This document shows positions 40,884 to 49,121 of a stretch of 64,000 bases of DNA, in pieces. The stretch covers positions 11,482 through 75,481 of the forward strand of contig DATJNS010000038.1 of NCBI GenBank assembly GCA_035507915.1, in the 5' to 3' direction. The notes below the pieces were generated by a model. It did not search any database and was not told where the DNA came from. It worked only from the letters and a program-made list of their open reading frames with translations. Position 1 is the first letter of the stretch. Each line of letters opens with the position of its first letter. Source of the DNA: JACQAI01 sp035507915 (lineage in GTDB: Bacteria; Pseudomonadota; Alphaproteobacteria; Elsterales; Elsteraceae). The position numbers and the translations under genes were made by a program.

Positions 40884-42113
40884 TCAATCGAGCTGCAGCA
40901 GCAGGCTCTTGAGGTAGGCGCTCTCGGGCAGGAACGGATGCACCGGGTGGTCCGGCGCAGCGCCGGCGGCGCGCAGGATGCGGCCCGATCGACGCGCGCG
41001 GGACAAGCCGCCGCACACCTGCTCGGCGAACGCGTCCGCACCGACGTTGTGGCTGCACGAGGCGACGAACAGGAAACCGTCCGCGCTCACCAGCGCGGCG
41101 GCCAGGCGGACGAGCTTGCGATAGGCCCGAATGCCGACCGCGAGGTCCTTGCGCGACTTCACGAAGGCGGGCGGATCGGCGACCACGATGTCGAAGCGCT
41201 CGCCGTCGGCCGCCAGCCGCTCCAGGGTCGGGAAGCCCTCGCCCTCGATCGTGCGGCAGCGCGCCGCCGCGTCGTTGAGCGCGGCGCTCTCGAGCGCCAG
41301 CGCCAGCGCGGGCTTGGAGCGATCGATCAGCACCGCCTCGCGCGCGCCGCGCGTCGCCGCGAGCACGCCGAAACCGCCCGTGTAGGCGAACACGTCGAGC
41401 ACGCGGCGCCCGGACGCCAGGCGCGCGACGGCGGCGCGATTGTCACGCTGGTCGTAGAACCATCCGGTCTTCTGGCCGGCGATCACGTCGGCCCGGAAGC
41501 GCGCGCCGTTCTCGACGAGCTCGACGGGACCGTCGAGCGTGCCGCGCGCCACCGCGACCTCGGTCGCCAGGCCCTCGCTCGCGCGCGCCGGCGCGTCGTT
41601 GCGCAGCACGACGGCGCGCGGCGCCAGCACCCGGTCGCACGCCTCGAGCAGCGGCTCGCGCAGGCGTTCGATGCCGGCACTGTTGAGCTGGATCACCAGC
41701 ACGTCGCCGAAGCGGTCGATCACGAGCCCGGGCAGGCCGTCCGCCTCGGCGTGGATCAGGCGATAGAACGGGGCGTCGAACAGCTCCTGGCGCAGCGCGA
41801 GCGCGCGCTCGAGGCGCGCCGCGAGGAAATCGCGGTCGATCGCGACGCCGACCTCACGCGTGATCATGCGCGCGCTGATCAGCGGGCGCGGATTGAACAT
41901 CGCGGTGCCGATCGGCTCGCCGTTGGCGGTCGCCAGCGTGACGAGACGGCCGGGCTCGAACGCCTTGGCCTCTTGCGTCAGCTCGAGCTCGTTCGAATAG
42001 GCCCACGGATGGCCCGCCATCACGCGGCGGTGCCGCTCGGGCTGGAACGCGATCGCGGCGCGCGGCATTTCGGCTGCGGCGTCGGGGATCGTGTCGGGGA
42101 TCGTGTCGGGCAT
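40884..42113 (-). CDS. rlmI: 23S rRNA (cytosine1962-C5)-methyltransferase RlmI-like
   Basis: The 409-residue protein has an N-terminal PUA domain (HRRVMAGHPWAYSNEL, about residues 28-43), a central EEHGD-like RNA-binding region, and a C-terminal SAM-dependent methyltransferase with VLDVFAYTGGFGV (about residue 228), VVADPPAFVKS (about residue 315) and the catalytic cysteine in FVASCSHNV (about residue 358). The first residues contain PDTIPDTIPD from a 12-base tandem repeat. ATG at 42068 (MPRAAIAF) is an alternative start. Confidence 0.9.
   Translation of the reverse strand: MPDTIPDTIPDAAAEMPRAAIAFQPERHRRVMAGHPWAYSNELELTQEAKAFEPGRLVTLATANGEPIGTAMFNPRPLISARMITREVGVAIDRDFLAARLERALALRQELFDAPFYRLIHAEADGLPGLVIDRFGDVLVIQLNSAGIERLREPLLEACDRVLAPRAVVLRNDAPARASEGLATEVAVARGTLDGPVELVENGARFRADVIAGQKTGWFYDQRDNRAAVARLASGRRVLDVFAYTGGFGVLAATRGAREAVLIDRSKPALALALESAALNDAAARCRTIEGEGFPTLERLAADGERFDIVVADPPAFVKSRKDLAVGIRAYRKLVRLAAALVSADGFLFVASCSHNVGADAFAEQVCGGLSRARRSGRILRAAGAAPDHPVHPFLPESAYLKSLLLQLD
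42081..42104. repeat. 12-bp tandem repeat at the 5' end of rlmI
   Basis: GTCGGGGATCGT occurs twice in a row and is followed by a third partial copy GTCGGGCAT that contains the start codon. In frame it gives PDTI twice. It looks like a replication-slippage site that could vary in length. Confidence 0.7.
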
Positions 42114-42123
42114 GGCGGCCGCG

Positions 42124-42627
42124 TCAGTCCTGCCGCCGTGCGATCGGCTGGACGAACTGCAGCTCGACGTCCCACGGGAACAGGATCCAGGTGTCCTGGC
42201 TCACCTCGGTGATGAAAGTGTCGACCAGCGGCCGGCCCGCCGGTTTGGCATAGATCGTCGCGAAGTGGGCGCGCGGCAGCATCTCGCGCACGACGCGCGC
42301 GGTCTTGCCGGTGTCGACCAAGTCGTCGACGATCAGCTGGCCGGTGCCGTCGCCCGCGACGCCCTTGAGGACCTCGATGGCGTTTTGCGTGTGCCTCTCG
42401 CCCGAGTGGTCGTCGTAGCTGTAGAGGCACACCGTGTCGATCAGGCGCATGTCGAGCTCGCGCGCGACGATCGCCGCGGGCACCAGCCCGCCGCGCGTCA
42501 CCGCGACGATGCTCGTCCACGGGCCGAGCTCGTGCAGACGCCAGGCGAGCGCCCGGGCGTTGCGGTGCAGCTCGTCCCACGAGACGGGGAAGGTCTTGGT
42601 CACGGGCTTGATCACGGGCTCGGTCAC
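42124..42627 (-). CDS. gpt: Xanthine-guanine phosphoribosyltransferase
   Basis: The 167-residue purine salvage enzyme converts xanthine or guanine to the nucleotide with PRPP. It has the PRPP-binding block [13 protein letters not shown] (about residues 98-110) and the [12 protein letters not shown] block (about residue 42), and matches Gpt in length. The start is GTG at 42627. It is ten bases upstream of rlmI on the same strand. Confidence 0.93.
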   Translation of the reverse strand: MTEPVIKPVTKTFPVSWDELHRNARALAWRLHELGPWTSIVAVTRGGLVPAAIVARELDMRLIDTVCLYSYDDHSGERHTQNAIEVLKGVAGDGTGQLIVDDLVDTGKTARVVREMLPRAHFATIYAKPAGRPLVDTFITEVSQDTWILFPWDVELQFVQPIARRQD

Positions 42628-42724
42628 CGGCGCACGCCCGCATCGTCGATCGGGGCTTCGGGCGCGCCGGGTCTAGCCCAGAGCGCCGCGCCGTGCAACG
42701 GCTTCCGGTGTCGCCTCGTCCGGC

Positions 42725-43171
42725 CTAGGTCGTCGCGCCCTGCCCGACGGCCAACATGCAGCCGCCGATCAGCCAGCTGCCGTCGGGCTGGTGCTCCATG
42801 AAGTACATCGCGGTGTGCGGCACGCCGTCCGGCCCGACGACGTCGACCAGCTGGGTCAGCCGTCCGTCGATGCGCACCAGCGCGCCGAAATGCACGTCGG
42901 AGGGCCGGTAAACCGCCTGGTAGCCCTCGCGCACCATCGCCAGGAAGCGCTCGGGCGAGCCGAACTGGTCGCGGATCTCTTGCGTCGCGAAGCCGAACGC
43001 TGCGGTCGCGTCGTCGCGCCGGAACGCCGCCATCTGGTCACCGATCACGCGCCGGATGGCGGCACGATCGGCCGCGCCGACATCGGTCGCCGGCGCCTGC
43101 GCCCAGGCGGCGGCTGCGCCGAGAACCGGCAGCACGATCAGCGCGAACAACCATCGCCGCAACGCCCGCAT
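42725..43171 (-). CDS. Secreted DUF4864 protein
   Basis: The 148-residue product has a signal peptide (cleavage after AWA at about residue 24) and a DUF4864 domain of the NTF2-like fold (IRRVIGDQMAAFRRDDATAAFGFATQEIRDQF). The ATG at 43171 has GGGAG eight bases upstream and is preferred over GTG 43180. The family is common in Alphaproteobacteria and has no known function. Confidence 0.85.
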   Translation of the reverse strand: MRALRRWLFALIVLPVLGAAAAWAQAPATDVGAADRAAIRRVIGDQMAAFRRDDATAAFGFATQEIRDQFGSPERFLAMVREGYQAVYRPSDVHFGALVRIDGRLTQLVDVVGPDGVPHTAMYFMEHQPDGSWLIGGCMLAVGQGATT

Positions 43172-43271
43172 GCGCGTCACTCCCGTCGGCGGTCCACCAC
43201 CTCATGATACGGCCGCGGCGCGCGATTGGACCAGCTTGCAGCCACCCTCGCGGCGCGATAGGCAGGACGTC

Positions 43272-44861
43272 ATGATCGAGACACCCCGGGCCCGGCGCGG
43301 CATGGTGACGGCGCCCCACCACCTGGCTGCCCAGAGCGGGCTCGCGGTGCTGCGCGACGGCGGCAACGCGATCGAAGCGGCGGTCGCCGCAGCGGCCACC
43401 ATCGCGGTCGTCTATCCGCACATGAACTCGATCGGCGGCGACGGCTTCTGGTTGATCGCCGAGCCGGGCGCCGAGCCGGTGGCGATCGACGCCTGCGGAC
43501 CGGCGGCCGGCGCCGCGACACCGGCGTTCTACCGGGCGCACGGCCATGCCGAGATTCCGCCGCGCGGCGGTCTCGCAGCCAACACGGTCGCCGGCACGGT
43601 CGGGGGTTGGCAGCTCGCGCTCGAGCACGCCCGCGCGTGGGGCGCCACGCTGCCGCGCGCCCGGCTGCTCGCCGACGCGATCGACTATGCGCGCAACGGC
43701 ATCGCGGTGACGGCGAGCCAGCGTCGCTACACGACGGCGAAGTGGGACGAGCTCGAGCACCAGCCCGGGTTCCGCGCGGCCTTCGCGCCCGCGGGCGCGC
43801 CGCCGGCGACCGGCAGCCAGCTCGCCAACCCGGCGCTCGCCGCGACGCTCGAGCGCCTGGCCGACGCCGGGTTCGACGATTTCTATCGCGGCGACCTGGC
43901 GCGCGCGCTGGCCGACGATTTGGCGCGCGCCGGCAGTCCGCTGGTGGCGGCCGACCTCGCGGCCTATCGCGCACGCCGGGTGACGCCGCTCAAGCTCGCG
44001 CTGCCCTGGGGCACGGCGTGGAACCTGCCGCCGCCGACCCAGGGGCTGGCGTCGCTGATGATCCTCGGCATCTTCGCGCGCCTCGACGTCGCCGAGGCCG
44101 ACGGCTTCGCCCACGTGCACGGGCTCGTCGAGGCCACCAAGCATGCCTTCGCCGTGCGCGACCGCCATCTCGCCGATCCCGACGTCATGACGGTCGACCC
44201 GGCGCGTTGCCTGGCCGGCGTCGCGCTCGCCGAGGCAGCCGCCGCGATCGACCCGCGCCGGGCGGCGCCCTGGGGCGCGCCGACGGACGCCGGCGACACG
44301 ATCTGGCTCGGCGTCACCGATGGCGCGGGACGGGCGGTCAGCTTCATCCAGAGCCTCTATTGGGAATTCGGCTCGGGCGTGGTCGGCGCCGAGACCGGCG
44401 TGCTGTGGCAGAATCGCGGCGCGAGCTTTTCGCTCGATCCCGCCGCGATCAACGTCCTGGCGCCGGGTCGGCGGCCGCGCCACACGCTCAACCCGGCGCT
44501 CGCGCGGCTGAAGGACGGCCGCCAGCTGGTCTACGGCACCATGGGGGGCGACGGCCAGCCGCAGACCCAGGCGGCACTGTTCACCCGCTACGCCGTGTTC
44601 GGTCAGGCGCTGCAGGCGGCGGTCAGCGCGCCGCGCTGGCTGCTCGGGCGCACCTGGGGCAGCCCGAGCGTGACCCTGAAGCTGGAGGCGCGGTTTCCCG
44701 ACCGGTTGTGCGCCGCGCTCGCCGCGGCCGGGCATCCGGTCGAGCGCATCGAGGCATTCTCGGATCTGGCCGGGCACGCCGGCGCGATCGCGCGCTGGCC
44801 CTCGGGCATGCTGGAGGGCGCGGCGGACCCGCGCAGCGACGGCGCCGTGGCGGCGTACTGA
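43272..44861 (+). CDS. Gamma-glutamyltransferase family Ntn-hydrolase
   Basis: The 529-residue protein belongs to the gamma-glutamyltransferase/oxamate amidohydrolase family, which self-cleaves before a threonine nucleophile. That residue appears to be T343 in GDTIWLGVTDG. Other family blocks are HHLAAQSGLAVLRDGGNAIEAAVAA at the start (about residues 18-40), NSIGGDGFWLI (about residue 56), PPPTQGLASL (about residue 255) and YGTMGGDGQPQTQAA (about residue 423). No signal peptide is seen, so it is probably cytosolic, which fits the oxamate amidohydrolase-like branch better than periplasmic glutathione breakdown. The substrate is unknown. Confidence 0.87.
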   Translation: MIETPRARRGMVTAPHHLAAQSGLAVLRDGGNAIEAAVAAAATIAVVYPHMNSIGGDGFWLIAEPGAEPVAIDACGPAAGAATPAFYRAHGHAEIPPRGGLAANTVAGTVGGWQLALEHARAWGATLPRARLLADAIDYARNGIAVTASQRRYTTAKWDELEHQPGFRAAFAPAGAPPATGSQLANPALAATLERLADAGFDDFYRGDLARALADDLARAGSPLVAADLAAYRARRVTPLKLALPWGTAWNLPPPTQGLASLMILGIFARLDVAEADGFAHVHGLVEATKHAFAVRDRHLADPDVMTVDPARCLAGVALAEAAAAIDPRRAAPWGAPTDAGDTIWLGVTDGAGRAVSFIQSLYWEFGSGVVGAETGVLWQNRGASFSLDPAAINVLAPGRRPRHTLNPALARLKDGRQLVYGTMGGDGQPQTQAALFTRYAVFGQALQAAVSAPRWLLGRTWGSPSVTLKLEARFPDRLCAALAAAGHPVERIEAFSDLAGHAGAIARWPSGMLEGAADPRSDGAVAAY

Positions 44862-44879
44862 TCGCCCGCGCGGCCGACG

Positions 44880-46019
44880 CTAGCGGACGAAGACCTGGAC
44901 TTCGTTGTTCTCGGCGCTCGACGACGTGGTCGCCGACAGGGTGACGCGATTGGCCGCGAGGCCCATGTCGGTCAACGCACGATAGACCGCCTCGGCATTG
45001 CGCCGCGAAGCGTTCGAGGCCAACGCGACCTGCCCCGCGTTGCCGCGGTTCGGCGTCACGGCGACGATCTCGAAGGTGGCCTCGGGGCGCCGGTCGAGCG
45101 CCTGGCTGACCGCGTTGTAAAGCGGCTGCTGGAAGCTGACGGTCGGACGGTCGAACTTGATGACGACCAGCGGCCGGCCGCGCGCGACGCTCGAGACCGG
45201 CGGCGCGCCCGCCGCGGAGGCCACCAGCCCCTGACCGCCGAAGCCGCGGTTCGCCAGGCTGCCGCCGAGCAGCTCGCCGTTGTTGATCGCGACCGACTGC
45301 GCCGTGAGGTTGCGCCGCTCGCTGTTGACGTAGGCGGTCTGGCGGCTGATGTCGTCGCTGACGTCGTTGAGCAGCCGGTCGACCTGCACGGTCGCGCGGT
45401 TGGTGTCGTCCTCGAGCTGCGTCAGGTTCCGATGATCCTCGTCGACCGCGCCCGAGATGCTGAACGCCGCGCGCGTCGACTCCAGGATGTAGGAGGCAAG
45501 CGCCGAGTCGCCGCCGATCAGCGCCGCCAGATTGTTGAGCCGGCCGACGTCGTCGTTGATGCGGTCGAGATCGCCCTGCGCGTCATTCCATTGCTGGATC
45601 AGGTTCGGGTTGCCACGCGTCGTGCCGACCTGCAGCCGCGCGTTGATCGCCGCGACGTTGGTGTAGTAGCGCTGGCCGTTCTGCACCGCGTCGTCGCGGA
45701 TCTGCCGCAGTTGATTCTGATGATCGGCGAGCTGCGCCTGCAGCCGCTGCAGATCGCTGCGCAGCTGATCGACCTTCTGGCCGACATAGGTGTTGGTCGT
45801 CGGAGCCGGCATCGCGGCACCGGCGGGCGCGAGCGGCGCCGTCGCGACATCGGCGCTCTGCTGGCTCGCGGCCTGCGGCTGCTGGTCGGCCGCGACCGCG
45901 GGCTTGGCCTTCGGCTCGCCGGTGAGCATCGGCCACAGATCGAAGTTGCTGTTGCGGTTGCAGCCGGTGGCGGTGAGGGCGACAAGCAGGAGCGCGGCAC
46001 GAAGGGGACTCGCGGCCAT
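44880..46019 (-). CDS. Lipoprotein with coiled-coil and OmpA-like C-terminus
   Basis: The 379-residue product has a lipobox LTATGC with the lipidated cysteine at residue 20. Residues about 80-135 form a predicted coiled coil (VDQLRSDLQRLQAQLADHQNQLRQI), more helices follow, and the last 110 residues (VVIKFDRPTVSFQQPL, then SRRNAEAVYRALTDMGLAANRV) resemble an OmpA-like peptidoglycan-associated domain. It may tether the envelope to peptidoglycan. The ATG at 46019 directly precedes the signal sequence; the frame is open further upstream. Confidence 0.75.
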   Translation of the reverse strand: MAASPLRAALLLVALTATGCNRNSNFDLWPMLTGEPKAKPAVAADQQPQAASQQSADVATAPLAPAGAAMPAPTTNTYVGQKVDQLRSDLQRLQAQLADHQNQLRQIRDDAVQNGQRYYTNVAAINARLQVGTTRGNPNLIQQWNDAQGDLDRINDDVGRLNNLAALIGGDSALASYILESTRAAFSISGAVDEDHRNLTQLEDDTNRATVQVDRLLNDVSDDISRQTAYVNSERRNLTAQSVAINNGELLGGSLANRGFGGQGLVASAAGAPPVSSVARGRPLVVIKFDRPTVSFQQPLYNAVSQALDRRPEATFEIVAVTPNRGNAGQVALASNASRRNAEAVYRALTDMGLAANRVTLSATTSSSAENNEVQVFVR

Positions 46020-46103
46020 GTGGATCGAACACCTTGTTGAGGGGGCGTGCGTCATGCGGTCACCACGCCGCTGGACCCACCCGCATATCATTGATTTTGT
46101 TCG

Positions 46104-46128
46104 CTATCCTCTCGAATTGTCGAGATAG
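46104..46128. promoter_or_regulatory. Imperfect inverted repeat upstream of the lipoprotein gene
   Basis: CTAT-CCT-CTCGA-ATTG-TCGAG-ATAG forms a two-part palindrome in an AT-richer stretch about 85 bases before the lipoprotein start. It could be an operator, or part of the promoter region. No known consensus is matched. Confidence 0.35.
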
Positions 46129-46235
46129 TAACGGAAGGGGATGCCTATTCCAAGCCGGATTCTTGGGCGATTCCAGGCGCTTTTCGCTGCGCAGCGGTTG
46201 CGAATCGACGGTCGCGCGAGCAGAGCCGCCCATCC

Positions 46236-46264
46236 TTGCAAGCCCGTCGCCCTTTGGCTAATGT
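46236..46264 (+). promoter_or_regulatory. Sigma-70-like promoter of tRNA-Arg
   Basis: TTGCAA (46236-46241) and TAATGT (46259-46264) are 17 bases apart, ending 15 bases before the mature tRNA. Spacing and position are both good. Confidence 0.65.
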
Positions 46265-46279
46265 CGCGCCCCTAGCGCG

Positions 46280-46356
46280 GCGCCCGTAGCTCAATTGGAT
46301 AGAGCACCAGACTACGAATCTGGGGGTTAGGAGTTCGAGTCTCTTCGGGCGCGCCA
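46280..46356 (+). tRNA. tRNA-Arg (anticodon ACG)
   Basis: The 77-base gene folds into a complete cloverleaf. The acceptor stem GCGCCCG pairs with CGGGCGC. The anticodon stem CCAGA/TCTGG encloses the loop CTACGAA with anticodon ACG at 46314-46316. The T arm carries GTTCGAG, and the 3' CCA is encoded. The ACG anticodon is normally edited to ICG and reads CGU, CGC and CGA. No integrase lies nearby. Confidence 0.97.
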
Positions 46357-46474
46357 TCTCCTCCCGATCGTGCCGCCGGCGCGCGCGATTTGAACTTTCG
46401 CGCTCGATGCCCAAATATGCCGGCAACCCGGACGTGCGAAGCCGGGCGACAACGGTCGAGGGAAGGCACACGAC

Positions 46475-47395
46475 ATGCGGCGATTCATGATCCTTCTCAG
46501 CTGCGCGTTCCTCGCGCTGGCGCCGAGCCTGGCCGAGGCGGCCGCGGGTAGCGGCCGCAGCATGGGCAGCCGCGGCTCGCAAACCTACAGCACGACGCCG
46601 GGCGCGCGTCCGCTCGAGCGCAGCATCACGCCGCTCCCGTCCCAGCCGCAGTACGCACCGCGGCCGGCGACGCCGATGGTCGGCGGCTTCTCGCAGCACC
46701 CGTTCATGACCGGCCTGTTGGGCGGCTTCCTCGGCGCCGGCATCGCCGGCATGCTGTTCGGCCACAACGCTTACGCCGCCGACGCCTCGCCGATGGGCAA
46801 CATGCTCGGTCTCCTGCTGCAGCTCGCGCTGATCGGCGGGCTGGTCTATTTCGCCGTGCGCCTGTTCCGCCGCCGCTTCGATCCGAGCGCCGCCGGCATG
46901 GGCCAGACGACCTACTACGCCGTCGAGCCGACCGGCACCGGCATCGCGCAGGGCGCCGCCGGCGGGCGCGCGTCGGCCACCATCACGGACGCCGACTATG
47001 TGGCGTTCGGCGATCTGCTCATGGCGCTGCAGACCGCCTGGAGCGCCGGCGATCTGGCGCAGATCAAGCGCTGCGCAACGCCCGAGATGCTGTCCTATTT
47101 CGCCGAAGAGCTGTCGCGCAATGCGAGCCAGGGCGTCGAGAACCGGGTCGAGAACGTCAAACTGCTGAAGGGCGACCTGCTCGAGGCATGGCAGGAGGAC
47201 GGCCTGGAATACGCCACCGCGGCGATGCGCTGGAGCGCGCTCGACTACGTGGTGCGCACCGACCGCAGCCCGCGCGACAGCGACTATGTCGCGAGCGGTT
47301 TGCCGGCGCAGCCGGTCGAGCGCGCCGAGGTGTGGACCTTCGTGCGCGGCCGAGGTGGCCATTGGCTCTTGTCGGCGATCCAGCAGACCAACTGA
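46475..47395 (+). CDS. Tim44-domain membrane protein
   Basis: The 306-residue protein has a signal sequence (to about residue 22), a Ser/Gly/Pro-rich region, hydrophobic segments near residues 70-90 and 110-130 (NMLGLLLQLALIGGLVYFAVRLF), and a C-terminal Tim44-like domain (about residues 165-300; DLLMALQTAWSAGDLAQIKRCATPEMLSYF). Alphaproteobacterial Tim44 homologues are related to the mitochondrial import motor subunit, but their role is not settled. It starts 118 bases after the tRNA and has GGGAAGG upstream. Confidence 0.9.
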   Translation: MRRFMILLSCAFLALAPSLAEAAAGSGRSMGSRGSQTYSTTPGARPLERSITPLPSQPQYAPRPATPMVGGFSQHPFMTGLLGGFLGAGIAGMLFGHNAYAADASPMGNMLGLLLQLALIGGLVYFAVRLFRRRFDPSAAGMGQTTYYAVEPTGTGIAQGAAGGRASATITDADYVAFGDLLMALQTAWSAGDLAQIKRCATPEMLSYFAEELSRNASQGVENRVENVKLLKGDLLEAWQEDGLEYATAAMRWSALDYVVRTDRSPRDSDYVASGLPAQPVERAEVWTFVRGRGGHWLLSAIQQTN

Positions 47396-47595
47396 GCAAG
47401 ACGGACGCCGCGGTCGGCGCGCGGCCCGGCGCGACGGCCGAGCACCGGCGCTGTCCCGCGTGCGGCGCGCGCTTCGAGTGCCGACCCGGCAACGGATGTT
47501 GGTGCGAGAGCCTGCCGCCGCGCGCCGCGGTGCCGACGTCCGGCGAATGCCTGTGCCCGTGCCAGCTCGGTCCGCTGTTGGCGGCGCGACGCTAG
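47362..47595 (+). CDS. Cysteine-rich CWC family protein
   Basis: The short protein (up to 77 residues) carries the CWC motif: CPACGARFEC, then GCWCESLPP, then CLCPCQ, six to seven cysteines that likely bind metal. The start is uncertain because no ATG precedes the motif: TTG at 47362 lies inside the Tim44 gene, and CTG at 47392 is also possible. It overlaps or abuts the Tim44 gene, so translational coupling would explain the poor start. The function of the family is unknown. Confidence 0.7.
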   Translation: MALVGDPADQLSKTDAAVGARPGATAEHRRCPACGARFECRPGNGCWCESLPPRAAVPTSGECLCPCQLGPLLAARR

Positions 47596-47606
47596 CGGAT
47601 CCGGGC

Positions 47607-47939
47607 CTAGCCCTGGTCGATCGCGACCTCGAGGCCGAGCTGCTTGTCGAACACGCGCAGCGTCTTCTTGGCGCGCGCGGCGGGCAGCGGGATCTTGCGC
47701 TCGATGCAGAACATCACCAGCGCAGCGGCCAGCTCGGCGCCCTGGAAGACGATCTCCTCGGCGGTCTTCTGCGTATCGCCGGTGATCGACAGCACGACGT
47801 GGACGTCGGGTTTTTCTTCGATCCGAAGGTTCGAGATGGTGCCCGCGGGCAAGGGCTCCCGTCGCCGATGCCGGTATTGCGTGACCGACCGCAAGACCTC
47901 GTTCGGCGTGAATACGATGTGCCGCATCTCGGTTGGCAT
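47607..47939 (-). CDS. Uncharacterised 110-residue protein
   Basis: I do not recognise the family. The protein is soluble, with an N-terminal basic part (HIVFTPNEVLRSVTQYRHRR), a beta-rich middle (DVHVVLSITGDTQKTAEEIVF) and a helical C-terminal half (AAALVMFCIERKIPLP). Codon use matches its neighbours. It is the last gene of a minus-strand set of small proteins, with an AT-richer 190-base spacer upstream. Confidence 0.6.
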   Translation of the reverse strand: MPTEMRHIVFTPNEVLRSVTQYRHRRREPLPAGTISNLRIEEKPDVHVVLSITGDTQKTAEEIVFQGAELAAALVMFCIERKIPLPAARAKKTLRVFDKQLGLEVAIDQG

Positions 47940-48128
47940 CGGGACATCCCAGACAGGCGAGCCACATGATGCGGAGGCCCACGCGCCGCACCACCCTGCC
48001 TACACAATTCTACAGTTTTTTGCACCCAAATAAAACCCGACGCACCCGCGGGAGGCGCGACGATCCCCGTGCGTGCGACGCCCGCAGGCGGCGAGCACCG
48101 GACCGTGCGTCACCCTTTTGATCGGGCG

Positions 48129-48332
48129 TCAGGTCTTGGCCGGGCCGACCGGATGGAAGAGCTTGCGGTCCTGCAGCGCGATGCAGGCGAGCGTCTTTTC
48201 GGTCGCGCGGTCGCCGACCCGGCGCAACCTGGCGTAGAGCCGCGTGTCGGAGGCGCGCAGCACCTCGCTGACCTCCCACGTTATGTAAGGAAGATCGATC
48301 TTCCGGAACCGCTGTCCTGGGGTGACGTCCAT
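48129..48332 (-). CDS. Uncharacterised 67-residue protein
   Basis: The small, basic, soluble protein reads MDVTPGQRFRKIDLPYITWE and continues with strands alternating charged residues (RLYARLRRVGDRATEKTLAC). GGAGGT lies five bases before the ATG at 48332, an almost perfect ribosome site. Its fold may be a small beta barrel. The family is not known to me. Confidence 0.65.
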   Translation of the reverse strand: MDVTPGQRFRKIDLPYITWEVSEVLRASDTRLYARLRRVGDRATEKTLACIALQDRKLFHPVGPAKT

Positions 48333-48438
48333 GACCCACCTCCGCGGCGGCGCATACCCGCCCAAAACATGAACGCCGGGGAAGCGCGCTTTGATCCCGG
48401 ATTCACCGATCGGCCGCACCCGCAGGTGCGCGACGAAA

Positions 48439-48795
48439 CTAGGTGGTGCGGCTCTCGGCCGCGCGGACGTTGCGGACCAGGATGCGGAGCAGCGTTTTGA
48501 CCATCGGGTCGACGCTCTCGATCTTCTCCCGAAACAGCTTCTCGGGCACGACGATGCACACCGTGTCGATGACCGCGGTGACGTTGGCGCTGCGCGGCTT
48601 GGCGTCGATCAGCGCCATCTCGCCGATGATGCCGCCGGTCGCGACCTTGTTGATCACGCGCTTGGCGCCCGCGCGCTCGATCCAGATCTCGACCTCGCCC
48701 GAGTCGATCACGTAGGCGGCGTGCGCGCTGTCGCCCTGCTTGATGATCGCCGTTCCCGCCTTGAAGGTGAGACGCTCCAACACATTGAGGGACAA
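48439..48795 (-). CDS. Stand-alone cyclic-nucleotide-binding domain protein
   Basis: About 118 residues form a single cNMP-binding domain with no attached DNA-binding or enzymatic part. The phosphate-binding cassette is intact: GEMALIDAKPRSANV, with the key glutamate (about E59) and arginine (about R68) that contact the cyclic nucleotide. The start is uncertain: TTG at 48795 with GGGAG eight bases upstream, GTG at 48783, or GTG at 48864. It lies on the same strand as the Gld-type ABC genes, about 5 kb from the class III cyclase. Confidence 0.82.
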   Translation of the reverse strand: MSLNVLERLTFKAGTAIIKQGDSAHAAYVIDSGEVEIWIERAGAKRVINKVATGGIIGEMALIDAKPRSANVTAVIDTVCIVVPEKLFREKIESVDPMVKTLLRILVRNVRAAESRTT

Positions 48796-48917
48796 AGGGC
48801 AGCTCCCGCGATCCGCCCGGCCCCTTGCAGGGCCGCCAGTTTCCAGTTGTTCCCGGATTGGCACCCGGGCGCGAAACTATGCCCGAAGCCTCGGCGGCGC
48901 GTCCAGGGTCGAGCCGG

Positions 48918-49097
48918 TCAGCGCCGATCCCCGGCGGCGCGGCGCGCCTCGCACGCGACCAGCACATGGGCGCGCTCGGTCCGGTCCATGGCGCGCCAGT
49001 TCGCGATCTCGTCGATGGTGCGCCGGCAGCCGCGGCACAGGCCGCTCTCGGGGGCGATCGTGCAGACGCCGACGCAGGGCGATTCGAGCAGGTCCAT
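48918..49097 (-). CDS. DUF1289 cysteine-rich small protein
   Basis: The 59-residue protein begins MDLLESPCVGVCTI and continues ESGLCRGCRRTIDEIANW. The four cysteines in C-x3-C-x8-C-x2-C spacing and the following IxEIxxW helix are the DUF1289 hallmark. The family is widespread in proteobacteria and probably binds metal; its function is unknown. It starts 25 bases after the DUF4340 gene stop and may end that operon. A longer frame on the same strand over this DNA is a shadow. Confidence 0.88.
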   Translation of the reverse strand: MDLLESPCVGVCTIAPESGLCRGCRRTIDEIANWRAMDRTERAHVLVACEARRAAGDRR

Positions 49098-49121
49098 GCG
49101 CGCGTGGGGCGGCGACGCCGG

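Noticed and set aside
46280..46356. tRNA-Arg as an integration site for a genomic island
   Set aside because: No integrase lies nearby, no repeat of the tRNA 3' end is seen in the flanks, and the neighbouring genes are ordinary chromosomal ones.
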